NCBI GenBank assembly: GCA_040756085.1
Contig: JBFMAE010000156.1
Coordinates: 1 to 15,134, forward strand
Direction of reading: 5' to 3'
DNA length: 15,134 nt
From: JBFMAE01 sp040756085
GTDB lineage: Bacteria > Desulfobacterota > BSN033 > UBA1163
The notes beneath the pieces were generated by a model. The model was given only the letters and a program-made list of their open reading frames with translations, was not told the origin of the DNA and ran no database searches. Shown here piece after piece: positions 6,799 to 12,747 of the stretch (position 1 is its first letter; each line of letters begins with the position of its first letter). Made by a program: the position numbers and the translations under genes.

Positions 6799-6858
6799 CT
6801 TTGATCCGCGATTAAACCCTTTAATCAAAGAGGGGCGGCTAATTGCCCGCCCCTCTTT
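6799..6858 (-). terminator. Tandem hairpins between the two pilin genes (partial terminator or mRNA stabiliser)
   Basis: A 12-bp GC-rich stem (6827-6838 with 6847-6858) and 8-nt loop lies just after the first pilin gene. A second hairpin GATTAAA/TTTAATC (6810-6826) abuts it. CTTTGAT (6799-6805) can also pair with ATCAAAG (6824-6830), which overlaps the arm of the large stem, so the two folds compete. In the direction of transcription the large stem is followed by CTCTTTGATT rather than a clean U-tract, so termination is likely to be partial. Confidence 0.65.
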
Positions 6859-6874
6859 AAAAACAGACCCTTTA

Positions 6875-7345
6875 TTATGGAGTTATTGAGATCACCACTG
6901 TGTCTGAATAATCACCAGCAGCCGCATCCTGGTAATCTGCAAATGCAACTGTACCACTGATATTTAGCGTGATAGGTGACGTTCTTCCCTGCCCATTCCC
7001 TGTCGTGGGGTTATAACTAAAGGTATAAGGGATATACTCCGTCGGTGAACTCGTATGCTGCATTCTGTTTGCATCCGGTGCAGTTTCATTAAGCCCATCA
7101 TCATCCGTTACCGAATAGGTTGCGTTTCTTGTGCACCAAAAAGTAGTCGATGTGGAGGCGTTTACAGCTAACCCAGAACTTGGGTCTAATCCGCCAAAGG
7201 CAAGTGTTGATGTTGCCGAATTAAACCTGCATGTACCGACCACATTTGCCGTAACAGTGACGGTATTGGTGTCAGCTGCCATTGACACTCTCCCCAGGAC
7301 CAGAACCAAACCTAAAACCATTATTAAACTTAAAAACTTCTTCAT
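6875..7345 (-). CDS. SCPU-type major pilin candidate (subunit 1)
   Basis: A 156-aa pilin of an archaic (CsuA/B-like) chaperone-usher pilus. A signal peptide ends SMA (residue 23). The mature protein opens with the donor-strand pattern TNTVTVTANVV, C39 and C71 probably form the family disulfide, and the C-terminus YQDAAAGDYSDTVVISITP is typical. The ATG at 7345 is preceded by GGAGG at 9 nt, the best ribosome-binding site in the cluster. It is the first gene after a near-perfect sigma-54 promoter and is followed by a strong hairpin, the arrangement expected for the most abundant subunit. That it is the major pilin is an inference from position and translation signals. Confidence 0.92.
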   Translation of the reverse strand: MKKFLSLIMVLGLVLVLGRVSMAADTNTVTVTANVVGTCRFNSATSTLAFGGLDPSSGLAVNASTSTTFWCTRNATYSVTDDDGLNETAPDANRMQHTSSPTEYIPYTFSYNPTTGNGQGRTSPITLNISGTVAFADYQDAAAGDYSDTVVISITP

Positions 7346-7374
7346 TTCTATTTACCTCCTTTTTTAGAGTTTTT

Positions 7375-7389
7375 TTGACCTTTCGTCAA
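7375..7389. promoter_or_regulatory. Inverted repeat over the predicted pilin transcription start
   Basis: TTGAC-CTTTC-GTCAA forms a 5-bp inverted repeat with a 5-bp centre. It covers the predicted +1 (about 7388) of the pilin sigma-54 promoter and continues into the leader, so it could be an operator or a short leader hairpin. No regulator can be named. Confidence 0.35.
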
Positions 7390-7399
7390 TATTATAAAA

Positions 7400-7414
7400 G
7401 CAAAGAACATGCCA
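7400..7414 (-). promoter_or_regulatory. Sigma-54 (-24/-12) promoter of the pilin operon
   Basis: The minus strand reads TGGCATGTTCTTTGC, preceded by T and followed by TTTT. Compared with the consensus TGGCACG-N4-TTGC, ten of the eleven fixed positions match, including the invariant GG and GC at the correct spacing. The predicted start is about 7388, giving a leader of about 43 nt to the pilin ATG. A TATAAT follows at 7396-7391 but has no matching -35, so sigma-54 is the better reading. Confidence 0.82.
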
Positions 7415-7538
7415 AATGGTAAAAATCGAGTTAAAAGATCAATTCTTACTCTGGATTATTTAATAAAATTAACTGGTTATGCAAATAGTAAATTGAGATT
7501 TCTAAGAAATTAATTTTTTGAATTTTTTTAAGAGAAAA

Positions 7539-7551
7539 GACAATTTTTGTC
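7539..7551. promoter_or_regulatory. Inverted repeat GACAA-TTT-TTGTC, possible enhancer site
   Basis: A perfect 5-bp inverted repeat with a 3-bp centre, about 151-163 bp upstream of the predicted pilin start and about 80 bp before the divergent disulfide-isomerase gene. The distance suits an NtrC-type activator site. Related TGTC/GACA repeats occur at 274-298 and 1799-1811. The intergenic stretch 7415-7538 otherwise shows only AT-rich DNA. Confidence 0.35.
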
Positions 7552-7627
7552 CATAAAATTAAAAAATTGCTGATTAAATCTTTCTTTATCTGTTAGAATA
7601 ATATAATCTCTCAGGAGGATTTGAAAG

Positions 7628-8350
7628 ATGAAGAAAATTCTATTCCTTTCCTGTCTGTTGTTTGTTTTACTCCTCCCTTTCAGGAATGCTATTGCCCTCA
7701 CCAAGGAAGGGGCTGCCGATATATTGAAAGAAGTCATCAAGACGGAATTTAACGTTTTGGAGGTGAGAGAGGCTCCTTTGGAAGGTTTTTGGGAAATCGT
7801 CACTGATTTGGGACATGAAAAAATAGTGATCTATCTACACAAGAACTTGAGATATATCCTTCACGGTAAGCTCCTGGATCTTCAGGTGAAGAGAAATCTG
7901 ACAGTTGAAAGGCTCAAGGAATTCCGGAGAGTGAATATCTCCAGCCTCCCCCTGGAGAATGCCATTCAAATGGGAGCTGGAAAACGAAAGATCTATATAT
8001 TTACCGATCCCCAGTGTCATTTCTGTTTCATATTACACGAGGAACTTAAACGGATGAACGACATCCAGGCTTTCTTCTTTCTCTATCCCTTAAATCATGC
8101 CTCCTATGAGAAGGCGAAATCGATTTGGTGTTCACAGGATAAAGTCAAAGCGTTAGAGGAGGTTTATCAGGGAAAGGAGTTAAAATCCCCTGCCTGTGAT
8201 GCCCTACCCATAGATAGAAATATTGAATTTGGGAAGTATCTTCTCATTGACTCAACCCCTACCCTTATCCTTCAAAATGGAAAAATAATCGAAGGATATG
8301 CCTCCACGGGGACTTTGGAGAATCTTTTAAAGTCAAGTTCAGGTCTTTGA
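7628..8350 (+). CDS. DsbC/DsbG-like periplasmic thiol:disulfide interchange protein
   Basis: A periplasmic thioredoxin-fold protein that would rearrange or form disulfide bonds in exported proteins. A signal peptide (about 1-23, ending AIA) is followed by a short dimerisation-like domain (about 25-100) and a thioredoxin domain. That domain has the active site DPQCHFC (C130/C133), the cis-proline loop STPT (P211) and a second cysteine pair (C168, C190) as in DsbC. The length of 240 aa is normal. AGGAGG at 7613-7618, 9 nt before the ATG, fixes the start, and a TATAAT (7602-7607) lies just upstream without a clear -35. It is divergent from the pilin operon, whose subunits each carry a likely disulfide, so pilus folding is a plausible job; as each has only two cysteines, oxidation rather than shuffling would be needed. 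The next gene follows with a 32-bp gap, or overlaps it if that gene uses its TTG. Confidence 0.88.
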   Translation: MKKILFLSCLLFVLLLPFRNAIALTKEGAADILKEVIKTEFNVLEVREAPLEGFWEIVTDLGHEKIVIYLHKNLRYILHGKLLDLQVKRNLTVERLKEFRRVNISSLPLENAIQMGAGKRKIYIFTDPQCHFCFILHEELKRMNDIQAFFFLYPLNHASYEKAKSIWCSQDKVKALEEVYQGKELKSPACDALPIDRNIEFGKYLLIDSTPTLILQNGKIIEGYASTGTLENLLKSSSGL

Positions 8351-8382
8351 CTTTAATATCAAAGTCTGTTATCAATAAAAAA

Positions 8383-10143
8383 ATGAAACAATTGCTGAAA
8401 AAAATTTATGTTACTTCTCTCTCCTTTTTAATTCTCGGGGCCTGCTCGGGAAGACATGAACTTCAAAAGCCCGTGCAGGGGACTGTTCCCGTCCGGTCGA
8501 TCCAGACAAAACTCGAGAAACCCCAGAAGAAGACCTCTCCACCCCCTCCTGCAGCCTATTACCACTTCCTTCTCTCCCAGGTTAAACTGAAAGAAGGGAA
8601 ACTCAATGAGAGCATCGAAGAGCTTAAAAAGGCTTTAGATTATGATGAAAAGGATCCTTTCTTACATATCGAACTGGCCACCCTCTACATCCATAAGGGC
8701 CTTTTGAATGAGGCGATTGAAGAGTGCAAAGCCGCCCTCCTTCATCATCCCAATTATCTATCTGCCCATCTGCTTCTGGGGGGGATATATTCCTCCCTAA
8801 AAAAGAATCCTTTAGCCATAGAATCTTACAAGAAGGCCATTGAGATTGATCCCAGAAACCAAGAAAGCTACCTTTTTTTGAGTTCCCTCTATGCGGATGC
8901 GCAGGAATACGATAAGGCGATCGATCTTCTCCAGCGGTTTATCAAAATCGAACCCAATTCGGTGATCAGTTTCTACTACCTTGGAAGATTTTATGCCGAG
9001 ATGAAATCTTATGAAAAAGCCAAGGAATATTTTTTAAGGGCCTTGGCCATCGAACCCAACTACATTCCTTTGCTGATGGATTTAGGTATTACCTATGAGA
9101 TCCAGAATGAACAGGAGAAGGCCGTCGAAATGTATCAAAGGATCCTCAGCCTCGATCCGGATAATAAAAACGTGAGAAATCGATTAGGGCAGATTTATCT
9201 CAAAAAGAAGAAACTGGATGAGGCATTGGATCAATTTCGTGAGATCCGGAAGTTCAATTCGGAGGATTTGAATATCCGGACGAAGATGGGTTTGATCTAT
9301 TTGGAACAGGGGAATCTCGACCAGGCAATCCTGGAATTCAACTTTGTCCTCGCTGCCCACCCCAAGGACGATCGGGTGAGATATTATTTGGGAGCAGCCT
9401 ATGTGGAAAAGGAAGCCTACGATCAGGCCGTTGCAGAATTTAAGAAAATCCTTCCCGAATCGAACCTCTTTGCTGACTCGAGAAGAAGCATCATCCTGGT
9501 ATTAGGTAAACAGAAAAAGATGGAAGAGGCCGTTCGAATCATGGAGGAATCGATCCAGCTCAAACCGAAAGAGGGGGATCTCTACATGATTCTTGCAGCC
9601 CTCTTCGAAAAAGAGAACCAGTTGCAAAAGGCCCTTGACACCCTCAGAAAGGGGCTTGACCAAAACGAAGGGAATGTCGACCTCCATTTCCAGTTAGGGG
9701 CACTCTACGATAAGCTCGGTGATTTTGATAAAATGGTTGCTCAGATGAAAGAGGTCCTCCGATTAAAACCCGACTCCGCCGATGCCCTCAACTATCTGGG
9801 CTATTCCTATGCCGATCGGGGCATCCATCTCGAAGAGGCTCTCCTATTGATCCAGAAGGCGATGACACTGAAACCCAATACAGGTTATATCACCGATAGT
9901 CTGGGCTGGGTCTATTTCAAACTCGGGGATTACAGCCTGGCCGTGATCGAACTTGAAAAGGCGAACCAATTGACCCCGAACGATCCTGTGATCACAGAAC
10001 ATCTGGCCGACGGATATTTCAAGCTGAACCGGATCGAAAAGGCCATGGAGTTTTATGAAAAGGCTCTAAAAATGGACCCCAAACCAGATCAAAAGGAAAG
10101 GTTACAAAAGAAGATTAAAGAGCTCAAAGAAAAACGGAAGTAG
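8383..10143 (+). CDS. Lipoprotein with 15 tetratricopeptide repeats
   Basis: A membrane-anchored scaffold made almost wholly of TPRs; the partner is unknown. From the ATG at 8383 the protein has 586 aa, starting MKQLLKK, with lipobox ILGAC so that C21 would be lipidated and serine at +2 would favour the outer membrane. A proline-rich linker (about 40-60) precedes fifteen consecutive 34-residue repeats of the pattern ..LG..Y...G....A...F..AL...P. The last three (containing NYLGYSYADRG, DSLGWVYFKLGDY and EHLADGYFKL) have a sequence common in bacterial outer-membrane TPR lipoproteins linked to secretion or surface assembly. An in-frame TTG at 8347 overlaps the stop of the preceding gene and would add 12 residues; neither start has a good Shine-Dalgarno, and the ATG gives a regular lipoprotein signal. 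It is probably cotranscribed with the disulfide isomerase. Confidence 0.88.
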   Translation: MKQLLKKIYVTSLSFLILGACSGRHELQKPVQGTVPVRSIQTKLEKPQKKTSPPPPAAYYHFLLSQVKLKEGKLNESIEELKKALDYDEKDPFLHIELATLYIHKGLLNEAIEECKAALLHHPNYLSAHLLLGGIYSSLKKNPLAIESYKKAIEIDPRNQESYLFLSSLYADAQEYDKAIDLLQRFIKIEPNSVISFYYLGRFYAEMKSYEKAKEYFLRALAIEPNYIPLLMDLGITYEIQNEQEKAVEMYQRILSLDPDNKNVRNRLGQIYLKKKKLDEALDQFREIRKFNSEDLNIRTKMGLIYLEQGNLDQAILEFNFVLAAHPKDDRVRYYLGAAYVEKEAYDQAVAEFKKILPESNLFADSRRSIILVLGKQKKMEEAVRIMEESIQLKPKEGDLYMILAALFEKENQLQKALDTLRKGLDQNEGNVDLHFQLGALYDKLGDFDKMVAQMKEVLRLKPDSADALNYLGYSYADRGIHLEEALLLIQKAMTLKPNTGYITDSLGWVYFKLGDYSLAVIELEKANQLTPNDPVITEHLADGYFKLNRIEKAMEFYEKALKMDPKPDQKERLQKKIKELKEKRK

Positions 10144-10146
10144 ATT

Positions 10147-10306
10147 AAATCCCAAACACCAAATTCCCTGCCTGCGGCAGGCAGGCAAACTCCAAATAAA
10201 TCCCAATTATTCAATATCCAAAACTTCTTTTCTCCTGTTTTTTGTTTAGTATTTCGGTCATTGGAATTTTGGTCATTATTTGGTTATTGGTACTTGGGAT
10301 TTGGTG
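10147..10306. repeat. CCAAA/TTTGG-rich inverted repeat with a 19-bp palindrome
   Basis: AAATCCCAA (10147-10155) is complementary to TTGGGATTT (10294-10302), and CACCAAA (10157-10163) can pair with TTTGGTG (10300-10306); the sequence between is built of CCAAA and TTTGG words. Inside lies CCTGCCTGC-G-GCAGGCAGG (10167-10185), a perfect palindrome. It separates the convergent TPR and MoaD-like genes. It looks like a dispersed repeat and may also act as a bidirectional end of transcription. Confidence 0.5.
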
Positions 10307-10314
10307 CTTTCTCA

Positions 10315-10554
10315 TTAACCTCCCGCAACAGGAGGGAAGATGCTCAGGACGTCCCCCTCTTTTAAGATCTGCTCCTTTTTTCCATGGACACAGTTGACCA
10401 GAATGATCTTGGGCATATCTTCAGGTATTTTTAGCCTCGACAAAATATCCTGAACCCTTGTATGGCCATCGACCTCCATCTTACAGGAAAAACGACCGCT
10501 TCCTTTGGGGAGATAATCCCTCAATGTTGCAAATAATTTGACTTCAATCTCCAT
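10315..10554 (-). CDS. MoaD/ThiS-family sulfur-carrier protein
   Basis: A small beta-grasp (ubiquitin-like) protein of 79 aa. It begins MEIEVKLFATLRDYLP, typical of MoaD, and ends PPVAGG. The terminal Gly-Gly is the site where an E1-like enzyme makes the thiocarboxylate used as sulfur donor for molybdopterin or thiamine synthesis. FATLRDYLP and GDVLSIFPPVAGG favour MoaD over ThiS. It is the last gene of a minus-strand group with SelD and DUF3343, which would fit a molybdenum or tungsten enzyme context, but no MoaE or oxidoreductase is in the window. Ribosome-binding signal: AAAGGA about 11 nt before the ATG. The gap to the preceding gene is 87 bp. Confidence 0.85.
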   Translation of the reverse strand: MEIEVKLFATLRDYLPKGSGRFSCKMEVDGHTRVQDILSRLKIPEDMPKIILVNCVHGKKEQILKEGDVLSIFPPVAGG

Positions 10555-10641
10555 CGAATTGAATCCTTTAACCTCCTCGTCTGGCCCATCTCATCTGTCT
10601 GAAAAGACTTGTAAGTGGCGGGATTTAAGATATTGTTCCAG

Positions 10642-11079
10642 TCACCTCCAGGTCTCGATCTGCTTCACAGCGTTTGAGATGATAAATATCCTCAGGTTGT
10701 TGCTATCTCTTCCAGAAGGCACAACAAAAAATCCCTCTCTCTCCGGTGTATATCCCTGTGTGGTTCCGATCAAGGTCTCTCCATCATAAAAAGTAATCTT
10801 CACTTTTATCGAACCCACGGTATCCGCTTCTTCTTTCAGAAGCCCGTTGAGAGATAGAGGGCCTTTTCTTCCCTCAAGAGATTTTACAAAAAAAACGGCT
10901 TTCAATTCTGATAAAGGAATCTTAAAAACCCTTTTTCCATCTTCTCCTGTGGAAGTAATATGAAACAATTTTTTTTGGGGCCCAAAATCATAGGTGATCC
11001 CCTTGATCATCCTTCCATCCCGGAACCGAGCTACTACATAGTTCTGAGTTCGGGTGATCGTTTGATCCTTCTCCTCCAT
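10642..11079 (-). CDS. Protein of unknown function with two repeated beta-rich halves
   Basis: A soluble 145-aa protein with no signal peptide or membrane segment; function unknown. It may belong to the DUF6982 type, recalled only from the phrase VVARFRDGRMIKG. The two halves align: FRDGRMIKGITYDFGP ... F.I ... SELKAVFF in the first and FYDGETLIGTTQGYTP ... FFVVP ... SNAVKQIETW in the second, so it is probably an internal duplication of a small beta-barrel or sandwich unit. The ATG at 11079 is chosen because GGAGG lies 11 nt upstream; a GTG at 11091 would give four more residues but abuts the Shine-Dalgarno. It lies 85 bp after selD on the same strand. Confidence 0.7.
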   Translation of the reverse strand: MEEKDQTITRTQNYVVARFRDGRMIKGITYDFGPQKKLFHITSTGEDGKRVFKIPLSELKAVFFVKSLEGRKGPLSLNGLLKEEADTVGSIKVKITFYDGETLIGTTQGYTPEREGFFVVPSGRDSNNLRIFIISNAVKQIETWR

Positions 11080-11130
11080 GAAAGAATTCACCTCCCCCTT
11101 TTTCTAACTTGAAACCATTATATTGGAAAA

Positions 11131-11156
11131 CAACTTCCCTTTCAAGAGAGGAGTTG
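11131..11156 (-). terminator. Weak hairpin after selD
   Basis: On the minus strand CAACT (11156-11152) pairs with AGTTG (11135-11131), with a few extra inner pairs, and TTTT follows. It lies just after the selD stop and before the next gene's ribosome-binding site. It may be a leaky terminator. Confidence 0.3.
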
Positions 11157-11164
11157 AAAAAGAA

Positions 11165-12205
11165 TTAGACGATCTGAATTCTCCCCCGGGGTTCTTCGGC
11201 CACCTGCCCCACGATGGATGATTCGATATTCTCCTCTTTTTTGAGGGTCTCTACCAGTCTCTCCGCTTTTTCGGAAGGCAAAGAGATCAAGAGTCCACCG
11301 GAAGTCTGAGGATCGTAAAGGATATCGATCAGAAGGGAAGGAACACAGGAATCAACATCTACCCGGCAGGAGAAAAACTGACGATTCGAATGGGCACCTC
11401 CAGGAATCAATCCCAGTCTTGCATACTCCATGGCTTCAGGAAAGATCGGAATATTTTTTGACTGGATCACCATCCCGACCTGGCTTGCTGAAACCATTTC
11501 TAATGCATGGCCTATGAAACCGAACCCTGTAATGTCGGTGCAGGCATGGACACCGAAAGCCCCCATCCGTTCCGATGCCTTTCGATTGAGGACCACCATG
11601 CTTTCCACTATCTTTCTGATGGCTTCCGAGGAGGCCATCCCACCCTTGATGGCCGTGGAGATAATTCCTGTGCCGAGGGGTTTGGTCAACACCAGTTGAT
11701 CTCCTGGCACGGCTTTAGCATTAGTCAGAATTTTATTCGGATGGACGACCCCGGTGACTGCCAGACCATACTTGACCTCTGGATCTTCAACGGTATGCCC
11801 TCCAACCAGCGCCACCCCCGCTTCATCCATTTTCGAAAGCCCTCCGAGAAGGATTTCTTTCAGAATGAATGGAGAGAGGGTCTTGATCGGAAAGGCGACC
11901 AGATTCATAGCCGTCAGAGGGGTTCCCCCCATCGCATAGACATCGCTGAGCGCATTGGCCGCAGCAATTTGGCCAAAGGTAAAAGGGTCGTCCACGATCG
12001 GTGTGAAGAAGTCAACGGTCTGAACGAGTGCGACCTCATCATTCAATCGATAGACCCCTGCATCATCCGAGGTCTCCAGCCCCACCAAGACTCTTGGATC
12101 TTTTCGGACAGGCAGTTCTTTTAGAATCTGATCCAGATCCTCTGGACCCACTTTGGAGGCTCAACCCGCTTTGCGGACTTTTGCCGTCAGACGCACCTTT
12201 TCCAT
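11165..12205 (-). CDS. selD: Selenide, water dikinase SelD, a selenoprotein (in-frame UGA, codon 15)
   Basis: SelD makes selenophosphate from selenide and ATP; this is the selenium donor for selenocysteine and other selenium products. The ATG at 12205 is preceded by GGAGG at 6 nt. Reading from there gives MEKVRLTAKVRKAG, then TGA at 12163-12161, then ASKVGPEDLDQILKE. The UGA falls exactly where the family has its catalytic Cys or Sec (Cys17 in E. coli SelD, GAGCGCK), so it is read as Sec15. A hairpin follows at SECIS distance. The rest is canonical: ETSDDAGVY, VDFFTPIVDDPFTFGQIAAANALSD and the GGH segment of the ATP site, to 346 aa. A start at the GTG at 12151 would drop the active site. A 75-bp gap separates it from the upstream DUF3343 gene. 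It implies that selA, selB and selC exist elsewhere in the genome. Confidence 0.95.
12132..12146 (-). promoter_or_regulatory. Candidate bacterial SECIS hairpin in selD
   Basis: On the minus strand TCCAGA-GGA-TCTGGA forms a 6-bp stem with a GGA loop. Its loop begins 21 nt after the UGA at 12163-12161. Bacterial SECIS elements recognised by SelB have a short apical stem-loop with a G in the loop, roughly 16-37 nt after the UGA. A lower stem is less clear. Confidence 0.6.
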
Positions 12206-12280
12206 CCCTTTCCTCCGCCCTGTGAATTTCAATCTGTATTTTCTGAGATATCTTCTCATCAAATTGATCATCGCTAAACT

Positions 12281-12541
12281 TCAAAAATTTTTCATTTCAT
12301 CTCCCCTCACCCAATCCCCTTCCGGGGTTCGAGTATAACACCCCATCACCGGAAAATGATGTTCTTCAAGAAGGCATAAAGTTTCCTCTCTGAAATTTCC
12401 GGGAAGCTCTATCGCCACTCCGCAATCGGAACTGATTTCCCGCGGCACAGGGATGAGGTTAACCTCCATCCCCCTTCCCTTGAGAAGCTTCTCAGCCCTC
12501 ATGACCTGATGGACGGACGCAAAAAGGAAGATACATTTCAT
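12281..12541 (-). CDS. DUF3343 putative Se/S carrier-like protein
   Basis: A small protein (86 aa from the ATG at 12541) of the DUF3343 type, often found beside selD, yedF or other selenium genes and proposed to carry selenium or sulfur. It begins MKCIFLFASVHQVMRAEKLLK, and has PVPREISSDCGVAIEL, where the SS-x-CG cysteine is the presumed carrier residue, as well as HHFPVMGCY with a second cysteine. An ATG at 12577 would add 12 residues (MTEIDCRSYHQA) that are unlike the family, but a predicted transcription start near 12589 leaves both possible. The last 15 or so residues are encoded by a GC-rich stretch resembling an intergenic repeat. It lies 75 bp upstream of selD on the same strand. Confidence 0.85.
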   Translation of the reverse strand: MKCIFLFASVHQVMRAEKLLKGRGMEVNLIPVPREISSDCGVAIELPGNFREETLCLLEEHHFPVMGCYTRTPEGDWVRGDEMKNF

Positions 12542-12595
12542 GGCCTGATGATATGATCGGCAATCGATCTCTGTCATCTCTCACTCTTTTAAACC

Positions 12596-12623
12596 ATTTT
12601 AATGTCCCAAAGGAAGAAGTCAA
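12596..12623 (-). promoter_or_regulatory. Sigma-70-like promoter for the DUF3343-selD group
   Basis: On the minus strand TTGACT (12623-12618) and TAAAAT (12601-12596) are 16 bp apart. The start would be near 12589, a short distance before the DUF3343 gene. Confidence 0.4.
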
Positions 12624-12683
12624 ATCAGTTTTTTCGATAGGCCTTCTCCTCATCGATAAATATTCCCAATGTCCTTTTTTCTA

Positions 12684-12712
12684 TTGCCTTGCCGAAGCAA
12701 AATTGATATAAA
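12684..12712 (+). promoter_or_regulatory. Sigma-70-like promoter for the universal stress protein gene
   Basis: TTGCCT (12684-12689), a 17-bp spacer and TATAAA (12707-12712). The start would be near 12719, giving a leader of about 29 nt with a purine-rich GGGAGAGG ribosome-binding site. Confidence 0.4.
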
Positions 12713-12716
12713 TCAC
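12703..12716. promoter_or_regulatory. FNR-like palindrome TTGAT-ATAA-ATCAC
   Basis: Matches the FNR/ANR consensus TTGAT-N4-ATCAA at nine of ten fixed positions. It lies over the predicted -10 of the stress-protein promoter, where a bound regulator would block rather than activate that promoter. It could also act on the divergent selenium genes. Confidence 0.42.
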
Positions 12717-12747
12717 TTTAACAAGTCCTGGTGGGAGGTGGGAGAGG

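Noticed and set aside
7391..7396. TATAAT on the minus strand just after the pilin -12 box, as a sigma-70 promoter
   Set aside because: No acceptable -35 lies 16-18 bp upstream (CCATTT occurs there), while the -24/-12 match overlapping it is nearly perfect.
11507..12124. 205-codon open frame on the plus strand
   Set aside because: It is antisense to selD; its sequence is an unstructured histidine- and arginine-rich shadow with no ribosome-binding site.
12063..12284. 73-codon minus-strand frame starting MKFSDDQFDE
   Set aside because: It starts next to the DUF3343 stop and runs into the selD start region in another frame. Its serine/glycine-rich latter half comes from selD codons read out of frame. 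The stretch 12206-12280 is better seen as the intergenic leader of selD.
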